64,000 nucleotides of DNA, taken from contig WSYC01000005.1 in the NCBI GenBank assembly GCA_009773635.1, positions 62,001 to 126,000 of the forward strand, read 5' to 3'. Every line of letters starts with the position of its first letter. Position 1 is the stretch's first letter. Below the pieces are notes generated by a model. It was not told where the DNA came from and searched no databases. It saw only the letters and a program-made list of their open reading frames with translations. Positions 8,926 through 17,214 of this stretch are shown one piece after another. The stretch comes from Beijerinckiaceae bacterium (lineage in GTDB: Bacteria > Pseudomonadota > Alphaproteobacteria > Rhizobiales > Beijerinckiaceae). The position numbers were made by a program, and so were the translations under genes.

Positions 8926-9867
8926 TCAATCGAACAGGCTCGACACACTCTCTTCGCTCGCGGTGCGGCCGATGGCCTCGCCGATCAGCGACGCCACCGA
9001 GATCACCCGGATGTTTTTCGCTACCCGCACGGCTTCGGTTGGCTGGATCGTGTCGGTGACGACGAGCTCCTTGAGCTTCGATGCCGTGATGCGCGCAACT
9101 GCGCCGCCCGAGAGCACGCCATGCGTGATATAGGCGGAAACATCGGTTGCGCCATTCGCCAGCAGTGCCTCTGCTGCGTTGCATAGCGTGCCGCCGGAAT
9201 CGACGATGTCATCCACCAGAATGCAGGAATAACCGGTGACATCGCCGATGATGTTCATCACTTCCGATTCGCCGGCGCGCGGGCGGCGCTTGTCGACAAT
9301 GGCGAGCGGGGCGTTGATGCGGTTGGCGAGTGCGCGGGCGCGCACCACGCCGCCGACGTCCGGCGAGACAACCATCACCTTGCCGGCCTCGAAACGCGTC
9401 TTGATGTCGTTGACCATCACCGGCGCCCCGAAGAGATTGTCGACCGGCACGTCGAAAAAGCCCTGGATCTGCGCGGCATGGAGATCGAGCGTCAGCACGC
9501 GGTCCGCCCCGGCGTGCGTGATCAGGTTCGCGACCAGCTTGGCCGAAATCGGCGTGCGCGGCGCGGATTTGCGATCCTGCCGGGCGTAGCCGAAATAGGG
9601 AATCACCGCCGTGATGCGCTTGGCCGAGGAGCGGCGCAAGGCATCGGTGATGATGAGCAGTTCCATCAGGTGGTCATTGGTGGGGAAGGCGGTCGACTGG
9701 ATGATGAAGACATCCTCGCCGCGCACGTTCTCCTGAATTTCGACGAAGATCTCCATGTCCGCGAAGCGGCGGACCTGACATTTCGCCAGCGGCTGGCGCA
9801 GATAGGCGGCGATGGCTTCCGCCAGCGGACGGTTGGAATTGCCCGCGACGAGTTTGATCTTGTCCAT
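8926..9867 (-). CDS. prs: Ribose-phosphate pyrophosphokinase
   Basis: A 313-residue enzyme making PRPP from ribose 5-phosphate and ATP, the precursor for purines, pyrimidines, His, Trp and NAD, and the co-substrate of Apt in this window. The start [15 protein letters not shown] fixes the ATG at 9867. The flexible-loop segment F-G-Y-A-R-Q-D-R-K, the [11 protein letters not shown] segment and the PRPP loop [11 protein letters not shown] are intact. Length is standard. Confidence 0.97.
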   Translation of the reverse strand: MDKIKLVAGNSNRPLAEAIAAYLRQPLAKCQVRRFADMEIFVEIQENVRGEDVFIIQSTAFPTNDHLMELLIITDALRRSSAKRITAVIPYFGYARQDRKSAPRTPISAKLVANLITHAGADRVLTLDLHAAQIQGFFDVPVDNLFGAPVMVNDIKTRFEAGKVMVVSPDVGGVVRARALANRINAPLAIVDKRRPRAGESEVMNIIGDVTGYSCILVDDIVDSGGTLCNAAEALLANGATDVSAYITHGVLSGGAVARITASKLKELVVTDTIQPTEAVRVAKNIRVISVASLIGEAIGRTASEESVSSLFD

Positions 9868-10039
9868 GCTCACGCTTTCCCCGGGCTGGTGCCCGCTGTC
9901 GATGCCGATGGGCTTGCTGGTAGCGCGCCCGGGCGGATGTTTCAACATGACAGGCGTATAACATCACAGCCGAATCCGGCGACCATCCCGGAAATTCACC
10001 GATTCCGACCCACGTTGGCCCCACGTGCCTGAAACAGCG

Positions 10040-10573
10040 TCACTCGGCGGGTTCGACCTGCGCGACAGCCGGGGCCGCGCCGCTGGCATGGCGGACGAGA
10101 TCATCGAGGCTCATCTGCGCGATCTGCCGCATCGCGGTTTCGTCGAGGGCAGACCACGGCGCTGATGGCGGCGCACTCATCTGCGCCGCGCCCTTGATGC
10201 GGGCGGCGCGCGTCTTGCCGTTCTCGGAGGCATCGAGCACCCAGGCAAAGCCGGTCTTGCCATCATCGGAGGCATAGGCATCAAGGTAGGTTTTCACCTT
10301 GAGGGTCGTCGGGCCACCGGCGCCGGCAACGACCTCGAAACCGCGTTTGCGCGCTTCCTGCGCCAACACAGCCTCGAATTTCTGCGCAAGCTCCGGTGCG
10401 GGGCCCTGAATGGGAAGGAAAGCAACCTGCGTGCCCGGCGCATTGGCTCCACCCGACGGCGCAAGGGCGGACATCGACGTCTGGCAGGCAGAAAGGCCGA
10501 GCGCGAGAATGATCACGGCCAGAAGCCGCTGACCCATGCCGCTGGCGCGCGGCGGGTTCAGGATATCTACCAT
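10040..10573 (-). CDS. Predicted lipoprotein of unknown function
   Basis: A 177-residue protein with a lipobox L-S-A-C at residues 27-30 after a hydrophobic stretch, so it is probably an envelope lipoprotein. The mature part has an N-terminal Ser/Gly/Ala-rich linker and then a compact domain containing V-A-F-L-P-I-Q-G-P-A-P-E. The start at 10573 is supported by GGGAG 8 bases upstream; a second Met at residue 13 has no ribosome site. Family not recognised. Same strand as the PAAR-like gene upstream. Confidence 0.7.
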   Translation of the reverse strand: MVDILNPPRASGMGQRLLAVIILALGLSACQTSMSALAPSGGANAPGTQVAFLPIQGPAPELAQKFEAVLAQEARKRGFEVVAGAGGPTTLKVKTYLDAYASDDGKTGFAWVLDASENGKTRAARIKGAAQMSAPPSAPWSALDETAMRQIAQMSLDDLVRHASGAAPAVAQVEPAE

Positions 10574-10727
10574 TGAACGGCTCCCCGTCTGCCGGTCCGC
10601 CGGACGGACCTGTTCTTTAAGGTTTCTTAACCCTGATCATCCGCCGGGGAAAGAGGCGGGCGGTTCAACCGGGCGGCATGGTAAACAGCGGGCGTAGCGA
10701 AAATGCGCAAATCTCGACGTAATCGCC

Positions 10728-11069
10728 CTATTTCGGGCAGGGCGTGACGCTGCTCGCCCCCGTGGCCGCCGGCTTCCCGTTGATGAAGACCGACGAAGAG
10801 CCGGTGACGATCGTGCCGCCGCATCCGGTCTGACTGCCGACCGTGGCCGCGGGTCGACCGCCGATCGTCACGTTGGACGATCCGCCCTGCACCGCTGTCG
10901 GCCCTGCCGGATCGCCCTGACGTGCCGCGGGCGCGCGCTCGATCGTCACGTTCGGCGCGCCGATCAGCGGATCTGGCGGCTCGTTCGCGGCCCATGCCGG
11001 GAGGGCCGCAACGAGCGGGTGCAGGGCCAGGACGGGAACGAGGGCGAGAGCGAGAACAAGCGTGCGCAT
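10728..11069 (-). CDS. Sec-exported PAAR-like repeat protein
   Basis: A 113-residue protein with a strong Sec signal peptide (about 1-27, ending P-A-W-A-A). The mature part holds three PAAR-type repeats with the cores V-T-I-E-R-A-P-A-A, V-T-I-G-G-R-P-A-A and V-F-I-N-G-K-P-A-A. PAAR proteins normally form a zinc-capped cone at the tip of the type VI spike and stay cytoplasmic until fired. Here a signal peptide is present, the mature chain has no histidine, and it has only two cysteines (T-G-C-G-G and T-P-C-P-K). No type VI genes are in the window. The fold call is fairly safe; the role is unknown. Confidence 0.75.
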   Translation of the reverse strand: MRTLVLALALVPVLALHPLVAALPAWAANEPPDPLIGAPNVTIERAPAARQGDPAGPTAVQGGSSNVTIGGRPAATVGSQTGCGGTIVTGSSSVFINGKPAATGASSVTPCPK

Positions 11070-11141
11070 GCGGGCCTTCCGGCTAGATGGCTGGTGCACT
11101 CTATCAGTGTTTTTACCGGCCGGCACCCGATGCCGGGTTGA

Positions 11142-12293
11142 TCAGCGGATCACAAGATCGAGGTTGCCGGCGTTGATCGCCTCCGCGCCGCTCTCGCCGA
11201 CAAGATAGGTGCGCCCGAGGCACATCGCGGTTTCGCTCGTCGAATCCATCAGGATCATATGCGCGAACAGCACCATGCCGGGCGCAAGAACCCAGGGATT
11301 GCCGGCGTAGAACATCGGCCAATCCATCCACGACGGCGTGAATTTCGCGCCGAGTGAATAGCCGCAGGCGTTGAGCCGGTGCTGGCCGAGCCCGTGGGCA
11401 TCGAAAACACCGGCATGCGCGGCGAAAACATCGCCGGCGATCTTGCCGGGCACCATCGCGGCCTGACAGGCATCAAGCGCCTCGCGCGCGGCAGCGTGAT
11501 ACGCCAGATGCCGCTTTGATGGCGCGCCAATGATATGCGTCCGCATGATCGCGGCGTGATAATGCCGGAAGGTGCCGGCGAATTCGAGGGTGAGCTGATC
11601 CTGCGCGTCGAGTTTCCGTCGCCCGGCCTTGTAGCGGCACAGCAGCGCATCCCCACCCGAGCCGATGATGAATTCGTTGGCAGGGTAGTCGCCACCGCCG
11701 GCGAAGATCGCGTTGTGCTGGGCGGCGAGGATTTCCCCTTCACCCGCTCCGGCGCGGGTTGCTGCAATCGCTGCGGCATCGGCGAGATCGGAGAGGCGGG
11801 CCGCCTCGTGGACGTAGACGATTTCCTCGGCGGATTTGACCGCCCGCAGCGCTGTCACGATTGTGGAGGTGTCCACCAGTGTCGCGAAGCCGTCGAAGGC
11901 GGCTTCGAGCTTCTTCCCGTTCGCATGGACGAGGCCGTAGCTCTCGAATTCGCAGCCGATCCGCTTGCCCGCGAGATCAAGATCGACAGCCAGCGCCTTG
12001 AGATCGAGCGCCGGATTGGCGCCAGCGCCGTCCTTCCAGATGCGGATATCCGTGAGATTGGACGTTCGTTCAGCCTGCCGCAGATCTGCCGAGCGCGTCA
12101 ACAGGGCCATCGTGCCGTCGGCCTTGAGCACGAGACACTGGAAAAAGCAGAAGCCGAAAGTGTCGTAGCCCGTCAGCCAGAACATGCTCTCCTGCTGGAA
12201 CAGGAAGAGCGCGTCGAGCTTTTCGGCGGCCATGCGCGCCGTCAGCGCGTCGCGGCGGCGGGTAAATTCGGCGGGGGTGAAGTGCAGGGCCAT
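11142..12293 (-). CDS. M24-family (creatinase/aminopeptidase P fold) hydrolase
   Basis: A 383-residue pita-bread-fold protein with an N-terminal creatinase-like domain (F-W-L-T-G-Y-D region) and a C-terminal M24 domain. Positions that ligate metals in true M24 peptidases look changed: the first Asp pair reads L-E-F-A-G-T-F-R-H-Y-H, and the G-M-V-L-F-A-H segment lacks the expected Glu. This suggests a metal-free enzyme like creatinase or ectoine hydrolase (DoeA) rather than a prolidase. The ATG at 12293 has GGA 7 bases upstream; a GTG two codons earlier is possible. Substrate not assignable from sequence. Confidence 0.75.
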   Translation of the reverse strand: MALHFTPAEFTRRRDALTARMAAEKLDALFLFQQESMFWLTGYDTFGFCFFQCLVLKADGTMALLTRSADLRQAERTSNLTDIRIWKDGAGANPALDLKALAVDLDLAGKRIGCEFESYGLVHANGKKLEAAFDGFATLVDTSTIVTALRAVKSAEEIVYVHEAARLSDLADAAAIAATRAGAGEGEILAAQHNAIFAGGGDYPANEFIIGSGGDALLCRYKAGRRKLDAQDQLTLEFAGTFRHYHAAIMRTHIIGAPSKRHLAYHAAAREALDACQAAMVPGKIAGDVFAAHAGVFDAHGLGQHRLNACGYSLGAKFTPSWMDWPMFYAGNPWVLAPGMVLFAHMILMDSTSETAMCLGRTYLVGESGAEAINAGNLDLVIR

Positions 12294-12401
12294 GTTCACA
12301 TCCGATTTGTCGATAATTTGTCAACGTTATCGGATTGATGGGAAATGTCCACCCTAGGATTAGCATGCCGGACATCAGCCTGCACCGCACCGGCACAAAC
12401 G

Positions 12402-12434
12402 AAAAACCCCGCTCCCCGGGGTCGGGAAGCGGGG
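12402..12434 (-). terminator. Intrinsic terminator of the His-rich gene
   Basis: A CCCCGCT / AGCGGGG stem with an extended GC-rich centre is followed on the minus strand by TTTTT, about 60 bases after the stop at 12494. Confidence 0.85.
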
Positions 12435-12493
12435 CTCTGGACTGGTCCGGCGTTGCGGGCACCGGATCAGGTCGCAGCCTGGTTCAGGAAAGA

Positions 12494-12775
12494 TCAGCCG
12501 CAAACCTTGCGGCGAACGACGACATAGCCGCCGACATAAGGGTCATAGATGCGCTTGCGGGCGATGTAGCACTCGGTATAGCCGACACCGACGAGGCCGA
12601 TGCCGCCCCAATAGTGGTGGCCGCGCCAACGATGGTGACCGCCGTGATGGCCATGATGGCCGCCGTGATGGCCGCGCATGCCGTGGCCGCTGCGGGCTTC
12701 GGCGGCAGGGGCGAAAGCGACGGCCAGCGTGAGGGCGGCAGCCGCAGCGGTGAGGGTCTTGGTGAAGAGGTTCAT
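12494..12775 (-). CDS. Small secreted His/Gly-rich protein
   Basis: A 93-residue protein with a Sec signal peptide (A-A-A-A-A-L-T-L-A-V-A-F-A-P, cleaved near E-A-R-S). A short His-Gly-rich tract follows (about residues 28-48), then a C-terminal module with two cysteines: Y-T-E-C-Y and R-R-K-V-C-G. The tail is shared with the gene at 13141-13407, so the two are paralogues. The His tract could bind metal. The ATG at 12775 is chosen because it starts the signal peptide. Confidence 0.75.
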   Translation of the reverse strand: MNLFTKTLTAAAAALTLAVAFAPAAEARSGHGMRGHHGGHHGHHGGHHRWRGHHYWGGIGLVGVGYTECYIARKRIYDPYVGGYVVVRRKVCG

Positions 12776-13026
12776 GGTGGTCTCCTTGTGGTCGGGCCAT
12801 CGGGGGGTGTGGCGGGCGACCTTTGCTTGGGGCATTGGGTTGCATTCGGGGTTCAGGCGCTGCTCGGGGGCGGGCAGTGATGAGAGATTACCGCCGGGCT
12901 TCCGGGTTGACGGTGCGCTGGCGCACCAGAGTGAAGCCTGAGGAGGAATTTTTTAATCGATCGAATATGGATGCTGCTTCACCCTGATTCTGTTCGACCA
13001 GCAGCGCTTCTCACCGCTTGAGACAT

Positions 13027-13062
13027 AAAAAGCCCCGCTTCCGAGCGGTTCGGAAGCGGGGC
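13027..13062 (-). terminator. Intrinsic terminator of the second small secreted gene
   Basis: A 12-bp stem, GCCCCGCTTCCG with CGGAAGCGGGGC, is followed on the minus strand by a short T run. It lies about 80 bases downstream of the stop at 13141. Confidence 0.85.
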
Positions 13063-13140
13063 CAGTCGAGGTGCGGGTGGGATGGGCAGAGGAAAGTCCC
13101 GCGCCTCAAACGAGACGGATAAGGGAGGGCCGGGAAGGGC

Positions 13141-13407
13141 TTATTCGCAGACCGTGCGGCGCACGATCACGAAGCGACCGCGATAGTCGTCCCAGACGCG
13201 CTCACGGACACGGTAGCAATCCGAGCCATGATAGCCGGCGTTGGCATTGCTGGCGGCGATCGCGGTGCCGACAACGGCGGCGCCGATCAGGCCGGCGGCG
13301 AGGAAGCCACCACGGCCCCAGCGGGCTTCGGCGGAAACGGGGGCGAAGGCGACGGCCATCGTGAGGGCGGCGGCAGCGGCGGCGAGGGTTTTCTTGAAGG
13401 TGGTCAT
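13141..13407 (-). CDS. Small secreted protein, paralogue of the His-rich protein
   Basis: An 88-residue protein with a signal peptide almost identical in pattern to its neighbour (A-A-A-A-A-L-T-M-A-V-A-F-A-P). A Gly/Ala-rich hydrophobic stretch (F-L-A-A-G-L-I-G-A-A-V-V-G) follows and could span or dip into the membrane. The same two-cysteine tail is present: S-D-C-Y-R-V and V-R-R-T-V-C-E. The middle differs from the paralogue, which has the His tract instead. Function unknown. Confidence 0.75.
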   Translation of the reverse strand: MTTFKKTLAAAAAALTMAVAFAPVSAEARWGRGGFLAAGLIGAAVVGTAIAASNANAGYHGSDCYRVRERVWDDYRGRFVIVRRTVCE

Positions 13408-13616
13408 CGGGGTGCTCCTGAGGGTTTGAATTCGGGTTCTGGGGGTGGGCACTGTCATCGGCGGTTTTCATTCCCGCCGGTCTTGTTTCGGCGATGTGTG
13501 GACCCTACGCCGTGCCCGCCGGGGTCGCGGTGCGTTGGCGCACATTTGAGAAATGCTGTTCGGGAATCGTCCCGGCACCTTTGCGGTTTGCCCGGGAGCC
13601 CCTATCTGTCGAAGAC

Positions 13617-15642
13617 ATGACACCGCGCCCGAAACCGCCCGGCTCCACCGCCGTGCCCGAACCGGAAGTCTTCGACGATGCGGTCGAGGGCGACGATGAC
13701 GCGTCCGAAGGCGAGGGCGTGGCGGTCGGGGAGCCCGAGGCCGAAATCGAGGCGACACCGCAACGACTGGCCTCCGGCATGGCGGTGATCCGCACGTTCT
13801 GGGAGACCCTGCCGGGCTCGCCCGGTGTTTACCGCATGTTCAATCAAGAGGGTGAGGTCCTCTATGTCGGCAAGGCGCGCAACCTGAAGGCGCGCGTATC
13901 GACCTATGCGCGGGGTGATGCGCCGAACAACCGTATCGCCCGGATGATCGCCGAAACCGCCGGGATGGAGTTCGTCATCACGACGACCGAAACCGAGGCC
14001 CTGCTGCTCGAAACCAACCTCATCAAGCAGCTCAAGCCGCGCTACAACGTGCTGATGCGGGATGACAAATCCTTCCCGTACATCCTGATCGCGGGCGATC
14101 ATGCCGCGCCGCAAATCCTCAAGCATCGCGGCGCACGCAATCGCAAGGGCGATTATTTCGGCCCGTTCGCCGCGGCGCAGGCGGTCAACCGCACGCTGAA
14201 TGCGCTCCAGCGCGCCTTTTTGCTACGCACCTGTACGGACAGCTATTACGAGAACCGCTCACGGCCGTGCCTGCTGCACCAGATCAAACGCTGTTCGGCG
14301 CCGTGCACCGGCGAGATTTCGCTCGCGGATTATGCCTTGCTGGTCGACGAGGCGAAGGCCTTCCTCTCCGGCAAGAGCGGTACGATCCGCGCCAAGCTCG
14401 GTGCCGAGATGATGGCGGCGGCGGAGGAACTCGATTTTGAGCGCGCCGCACAGCTGCGCGACCGCATTTCCGGGCTTTCCACGGTGCAGGCCAATCAGGA
14501 TATCAATCCGGCGGGCGTCGAGGAAGCCGATGTCTTCGCTGTTCATGCCGACGCCGGGCAGTTCTGTATCGAGGTGTTTTTCTTCCGCACCGGTCAGAAC
14601 TGGGGCAACAAGGCGTATTTTCCGCGCGCCGACAAGGCGCTGGAGCCAGCGGAGGTGCTCGATTCCTTCCTCGGCCAGTTCTACGACGAGCGCCCGGCGC
14701 CCCGCCTCGTGATGCTGAGCGAGGACGTCGAGAATCGGGCGCTTCTTGCCGAAGCGCTCTCGATCCGTGCCGGGCATAAGGTCGAAATTCTCGTCCCGAA
14801 ACGTGGCGAGAAGCGAGAAGCGGGATATGGTGCAGCATGCGCTCACCAATGCGCGCGAAGCCTCCGGGCGCCGCCTCGCGGAGACCGCAAGCCAGGCGAG
14901 ATTGCTCGAAGGCGTTGCCGCCGCATTCGGGCTCGCTGCGCCACCGCGCCGGATCGATGTCTTCGACAATTCCCACATCTCGGGCACGAATGCCGTCGGC
15001 GCGATGATCGTTGCCGGCGCGCGCGGCTTCTCGAAAACCCACTACCGGACGTTCAACATCCAGTCGACCGAGATCACGCCCGGCGATGATTATGGCATGA
15101 TGCGCGAGGTGATGACGCGGCGCTTCTCCCGGCTCATGAAGGACGCGCCGCGTGATGCGGCGTCCGAGGACCCCGAAGCCCTGCCGCAATGGCCGGATCT
15201 CGTGCTGATCGATGGCGGCAAGGGGCAGCTTGAGGCGGTCCGCGGTGTGTTCGGGGAACTCGGTATCGAAGGCGTGCCGCTTGTCGGTGTCGCCAAGGGG
15301 CCGGATCGCGATGCCGGGCGTGAGACGTTTTTTATTCCGGGGCGCGAACCGTTCAAATTGCCGCCGCGCGACCCCACGCTCTATTTTATCCAGCGCTTGC
15401 GCGATGAGGCGCACCGCTTCGCCATCGGCACGCATCGCGCCAAACGCAAGCGCGAGATGGGGAAGAACCCGCTCGATGAAATCACCGGCATCGGCCCCTC
15501 CCGCAAGCGGGCGCTGCTGCTGCATTTCGGCACGGCGAAAGCCGTCAGCGGCGCGAGCTACGCCGATCTCGCCAAGGTTTCGGGCATCAACGAGACGACG
15601 GCGCGGCTTGTCTACGATTTTTTTCACGAGAAGCAGGGCTGA
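13617..15642 (+). pseudogene. uvrC: Excinuclease ABC subunit C, interrupted by a +1 frameshift
   Basis: UvrC makes the dual incisions of nucleotide excision repair with UvrA and UvrB. The first frame (from 13617) holds an acidic N-terminal extension, the GIY-YIG nuclease (G-V-Y-R-M-F ... L-Y-V-G-K-A), the Cys-rich R-S-R-P-C-L-L-H region and the UVR helix pair. It leaves frame after V-P-K-R-G-E-K-R. The second frame resumes at D-M-V-Q-H-A and holds the RNase H-like nuclease (F-D-N-S-H-I-S-G) and the HhH tail. The break is a perfect duplication of GAGAAGC at 14808-14821. Removing one copy gives one frame of 672 residues, normal for this lineage. Either the gene is recently broken or switchable, or the base call is wrong. 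pgsA follows. Confidence 0.9.
14808..14821 (+). repeat. 7-bp tandem duplication causing the uvrC frameshift
   Basis: GAGAAGC occurs twice in a row. With one copy the reading frame of uvrC is continuous. With two, the first frame runs out of homology at once and ends at 15089. Confidence 0.9.
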
Positions 15643-15743
15643 GGACCAAAAGCCGGGATTGCACCGGAAATTGCGTGCTCGAAGCTTGACCACGCGCCCC
15701 CCGCATGGTGCTAAGACAGGGTAACACGGGAGATGGCTGCACT

Positions 15744-16361
15744 GTGACGACAAGGCGTGAACCGGCATGGAAGCGGCGGGTGGTCTCTTTGCCCAACCTG
15801 CTCACCTATGGCCGCATTCTGGCCATTCCGCTGATCGTCGGGCTGCTGTTCTGGCCGGGCGATGTGGCGATGCGCTGGTACGCGCTCGGCATTTACGCCC
15901 TCGCCGGAATTTCCGATTATTTTGACGGCTATCTGGCGCGCGTCTACGCGCAGCAATCCTCGCTCGGGCGCATGCTCGACCCGATCGCCGACAAGCTCCT
16001 GATCGCGGCTTGCCTCCTGATGCTGGTGTCGGATGGATCGATCCATTCCTGGTCGATCTGGGCGGCGATCGTGATCCTGAGCCGTGAAATCCTCGTCTCC
16101 GGGCTCAGGGAGTTTCTCGCGGAGGTGAAGGTGTCCGTCCCGGTCTCCAGGCTGGCGAAATGGAAGACCACGGCGCAGATCGTCTGCGTCGGCTTTCTCA
16201 TCGCCGGTCCGGCGGGCGATGCCCTGTTGCCGAAGGGCTGGACGAGCGTGATCGGCATCATCCTCTTGTGGGTGGCGGCGATCCTGACGATCATCACCGG
16301 CTATGATTACATGAAGGCCTCGATCCGGCATCTGATGGATGACGATGCGGTGGAACCATGA
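15744..16361 (+). CDS. pgsA: CDP-diacylglycerol-glycerol-3-phosphate 3-phosphatidyltransferase
   Basis: A 205-residue inner-membrane enzyme making phosphatidylglycerol phosphate. The CDP-alcohol phosphatidyltransferase signature is complete: D-Y-F-D-G-Y-L-A-R ... G-R-M-L-D-P-I-A-D-K, with four membrane segments after V-S-L-P-N-L-L-T-Y-G-R. A GTG start at 15744 with GGGAGA about 10 bases upstream is preferred; an ATG at 15705 would add 13 residues. It sits in the conserved order uvrC-pgsA-moaD-moaE. Confidence 0.92.
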   Translation: MTTRREPAWKRRVVSLPNLLTYGRILAIPLIVGLLFWPGDVAMRWYALGIYALAGISDYFDGYLARVYAQQSSLGRMLDPIADKLLIAACLLMLVSDGSIHSWSIWAAIVILSREILVSGLREFLAEVKVSVPVSRLAKWKTTAQIVCVGFLIAGPAGDALLPKGWTSVIGIILLWVAAILTIITGYDYMKASIRHLMDDDAVEP

Positions 16362-16374
16362 AGGTGGGTGGGCT

Positions 16375-16626
16375 GTGAAAGTCGTCTATTTCGCCTGGCT
16401 GCGCGAGCGTGTGCAACGCCCCGAGGAAGAGATCGCCTTCCCGGCTTCGGTCGTGAGCGTGGCGGATGCGCTCGCCCATCTTGCGACCCTCGGCGAAAAC
16501 TATGCCTATGCGTTTGAAAAGCCGGAGATCATCCGGGCCGCGCTCGACAAGAAGCACGTGAAGCCGGATGCGCCGATTGCCGGTGCGCGCGAGATCGCCT
16601 TCTTTCCGCCGATGACCGGCGGCTGA
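16375..16626 (+). CDS. moaD: Molybdopterin synthase small subunit MoaD
   Basis: An 83-residue ubiquitin-fold sulfur carrier. It ends F-F-P-P-M-T-G-G; the terminal Gly-Gly is adenylated and thiocarboxylated before sulfur transfer to precursor Z. The GTG start at 16375, with GGTGGGTGGG upstream, gives the family start V-K-V-V-Y-F-A-W-L-R. It lies 13 bases after pgsA and 40 before moaE. Confidence 0.93.
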   Translation: MKVVYFAWLRERVQRPEEEIAFPASVVSVADALAHLATLGENYAYAFEKPEIIRAALDKKHVKPDAPIAGAREIAFFPPMTGG

Positions 16627-16666
16627 AGCCGGCTCAGCGGGGATGCCCGACACGAGGAATGCGCCG

Positions 16667-17122
16667 ATGCCCCGCCTGACCATCCGGGTTCAGCCTGAGG
16701 ATTTCGACCCCGCCCGCGAAGCCGAGGCGCTCGCGCATGGGCGGGCCGATGTCGGTGGCATCGTCACTTTCACCGGGCTGTGCCGTGATGAGGGTGGCGC
16801 GCTCGCAGCGCTGGAGCTTGAGCATTACCCGGGCATGGCGGAGGACGAACTCTCCCGCATCGCCGCAGAAGCTGCCGCGCGTTGGCCGCTGTTCGGCATC
16901 ACCATCCTGCATCGGTATGGCCTCATCCGGCCGGGCGAGCGGATCGTGCTGGTGGTCTGTGCTGCCGCGCATCGCCGCGCAACTTTTGAAGCGGCTGATT
17001 TCCTGATGGATTTTCTCAAGTCGCGGGCACCCTTCTGGAAAAAGGAGCACCGGAAGGATGGATCTGCCAGTGAGTGGGTTTCTGCCAAGGACTCAGATGA
17101 GAGTTCGCTCCTGAGATGGTGA
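16667..17122 (+). CDS. moaE: Molybdopterin synthase catalytic subunit MoaE
   Basis: A 151-residue partner of MoaD that inserts two sulfurs to make molybdopterin. Typical segments are G-G-I-V-T-F-T-G-L-C-R-D-E, L-E-H-Y-P-G-M-A, the R-Y-G-L-I-R-P-G-E loop, H-R-R-A-T-F-E-A-A and the catalytic K-x-x-A-P-F-W-K-K-E. The ATG at 16667 follows GAGGA. The cofactor is needed by MsrP elsewhere in the window. Confidence 0.94.
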   Translation: MPRLTIRVQPEDFDPAREAEALAHGRADVGGIVTFTGLCRDEGGALAALELEHYPGMAEDELSRIAAEAAARWPLFGITILHRYGLIRPGERIVLVVCAAAHRRATFEAADFLMDFLKSRAPFWKKEHRKDGSASEWVSAKDSDESSLLRW

Positions 17123-17214
17123 AAATAGTTGTCACAATGGCGGCAAATGCAAGATTTCAACACTTAATTAAATCAGAAGTTGCATAATTCTGGCTCTTCT
17201 AGAAAGGGCTGATA

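Noticed and set aside
10728-11069. Type VI secretion cluster suggested by the PAAR-like protein
   Set aside because: No VgrG, Hcp, Tss or effector genes are nearby, and the signal peptide is incompatible with the normal spike-tip role.
14800-14830. Programmed ribosomal frameshift in uvrC
   Set aside because: No slippery run or downstream stimulatory structure is visible, and the lesion is exactly one tandem duplicate unit, so mutation or error explains it better.
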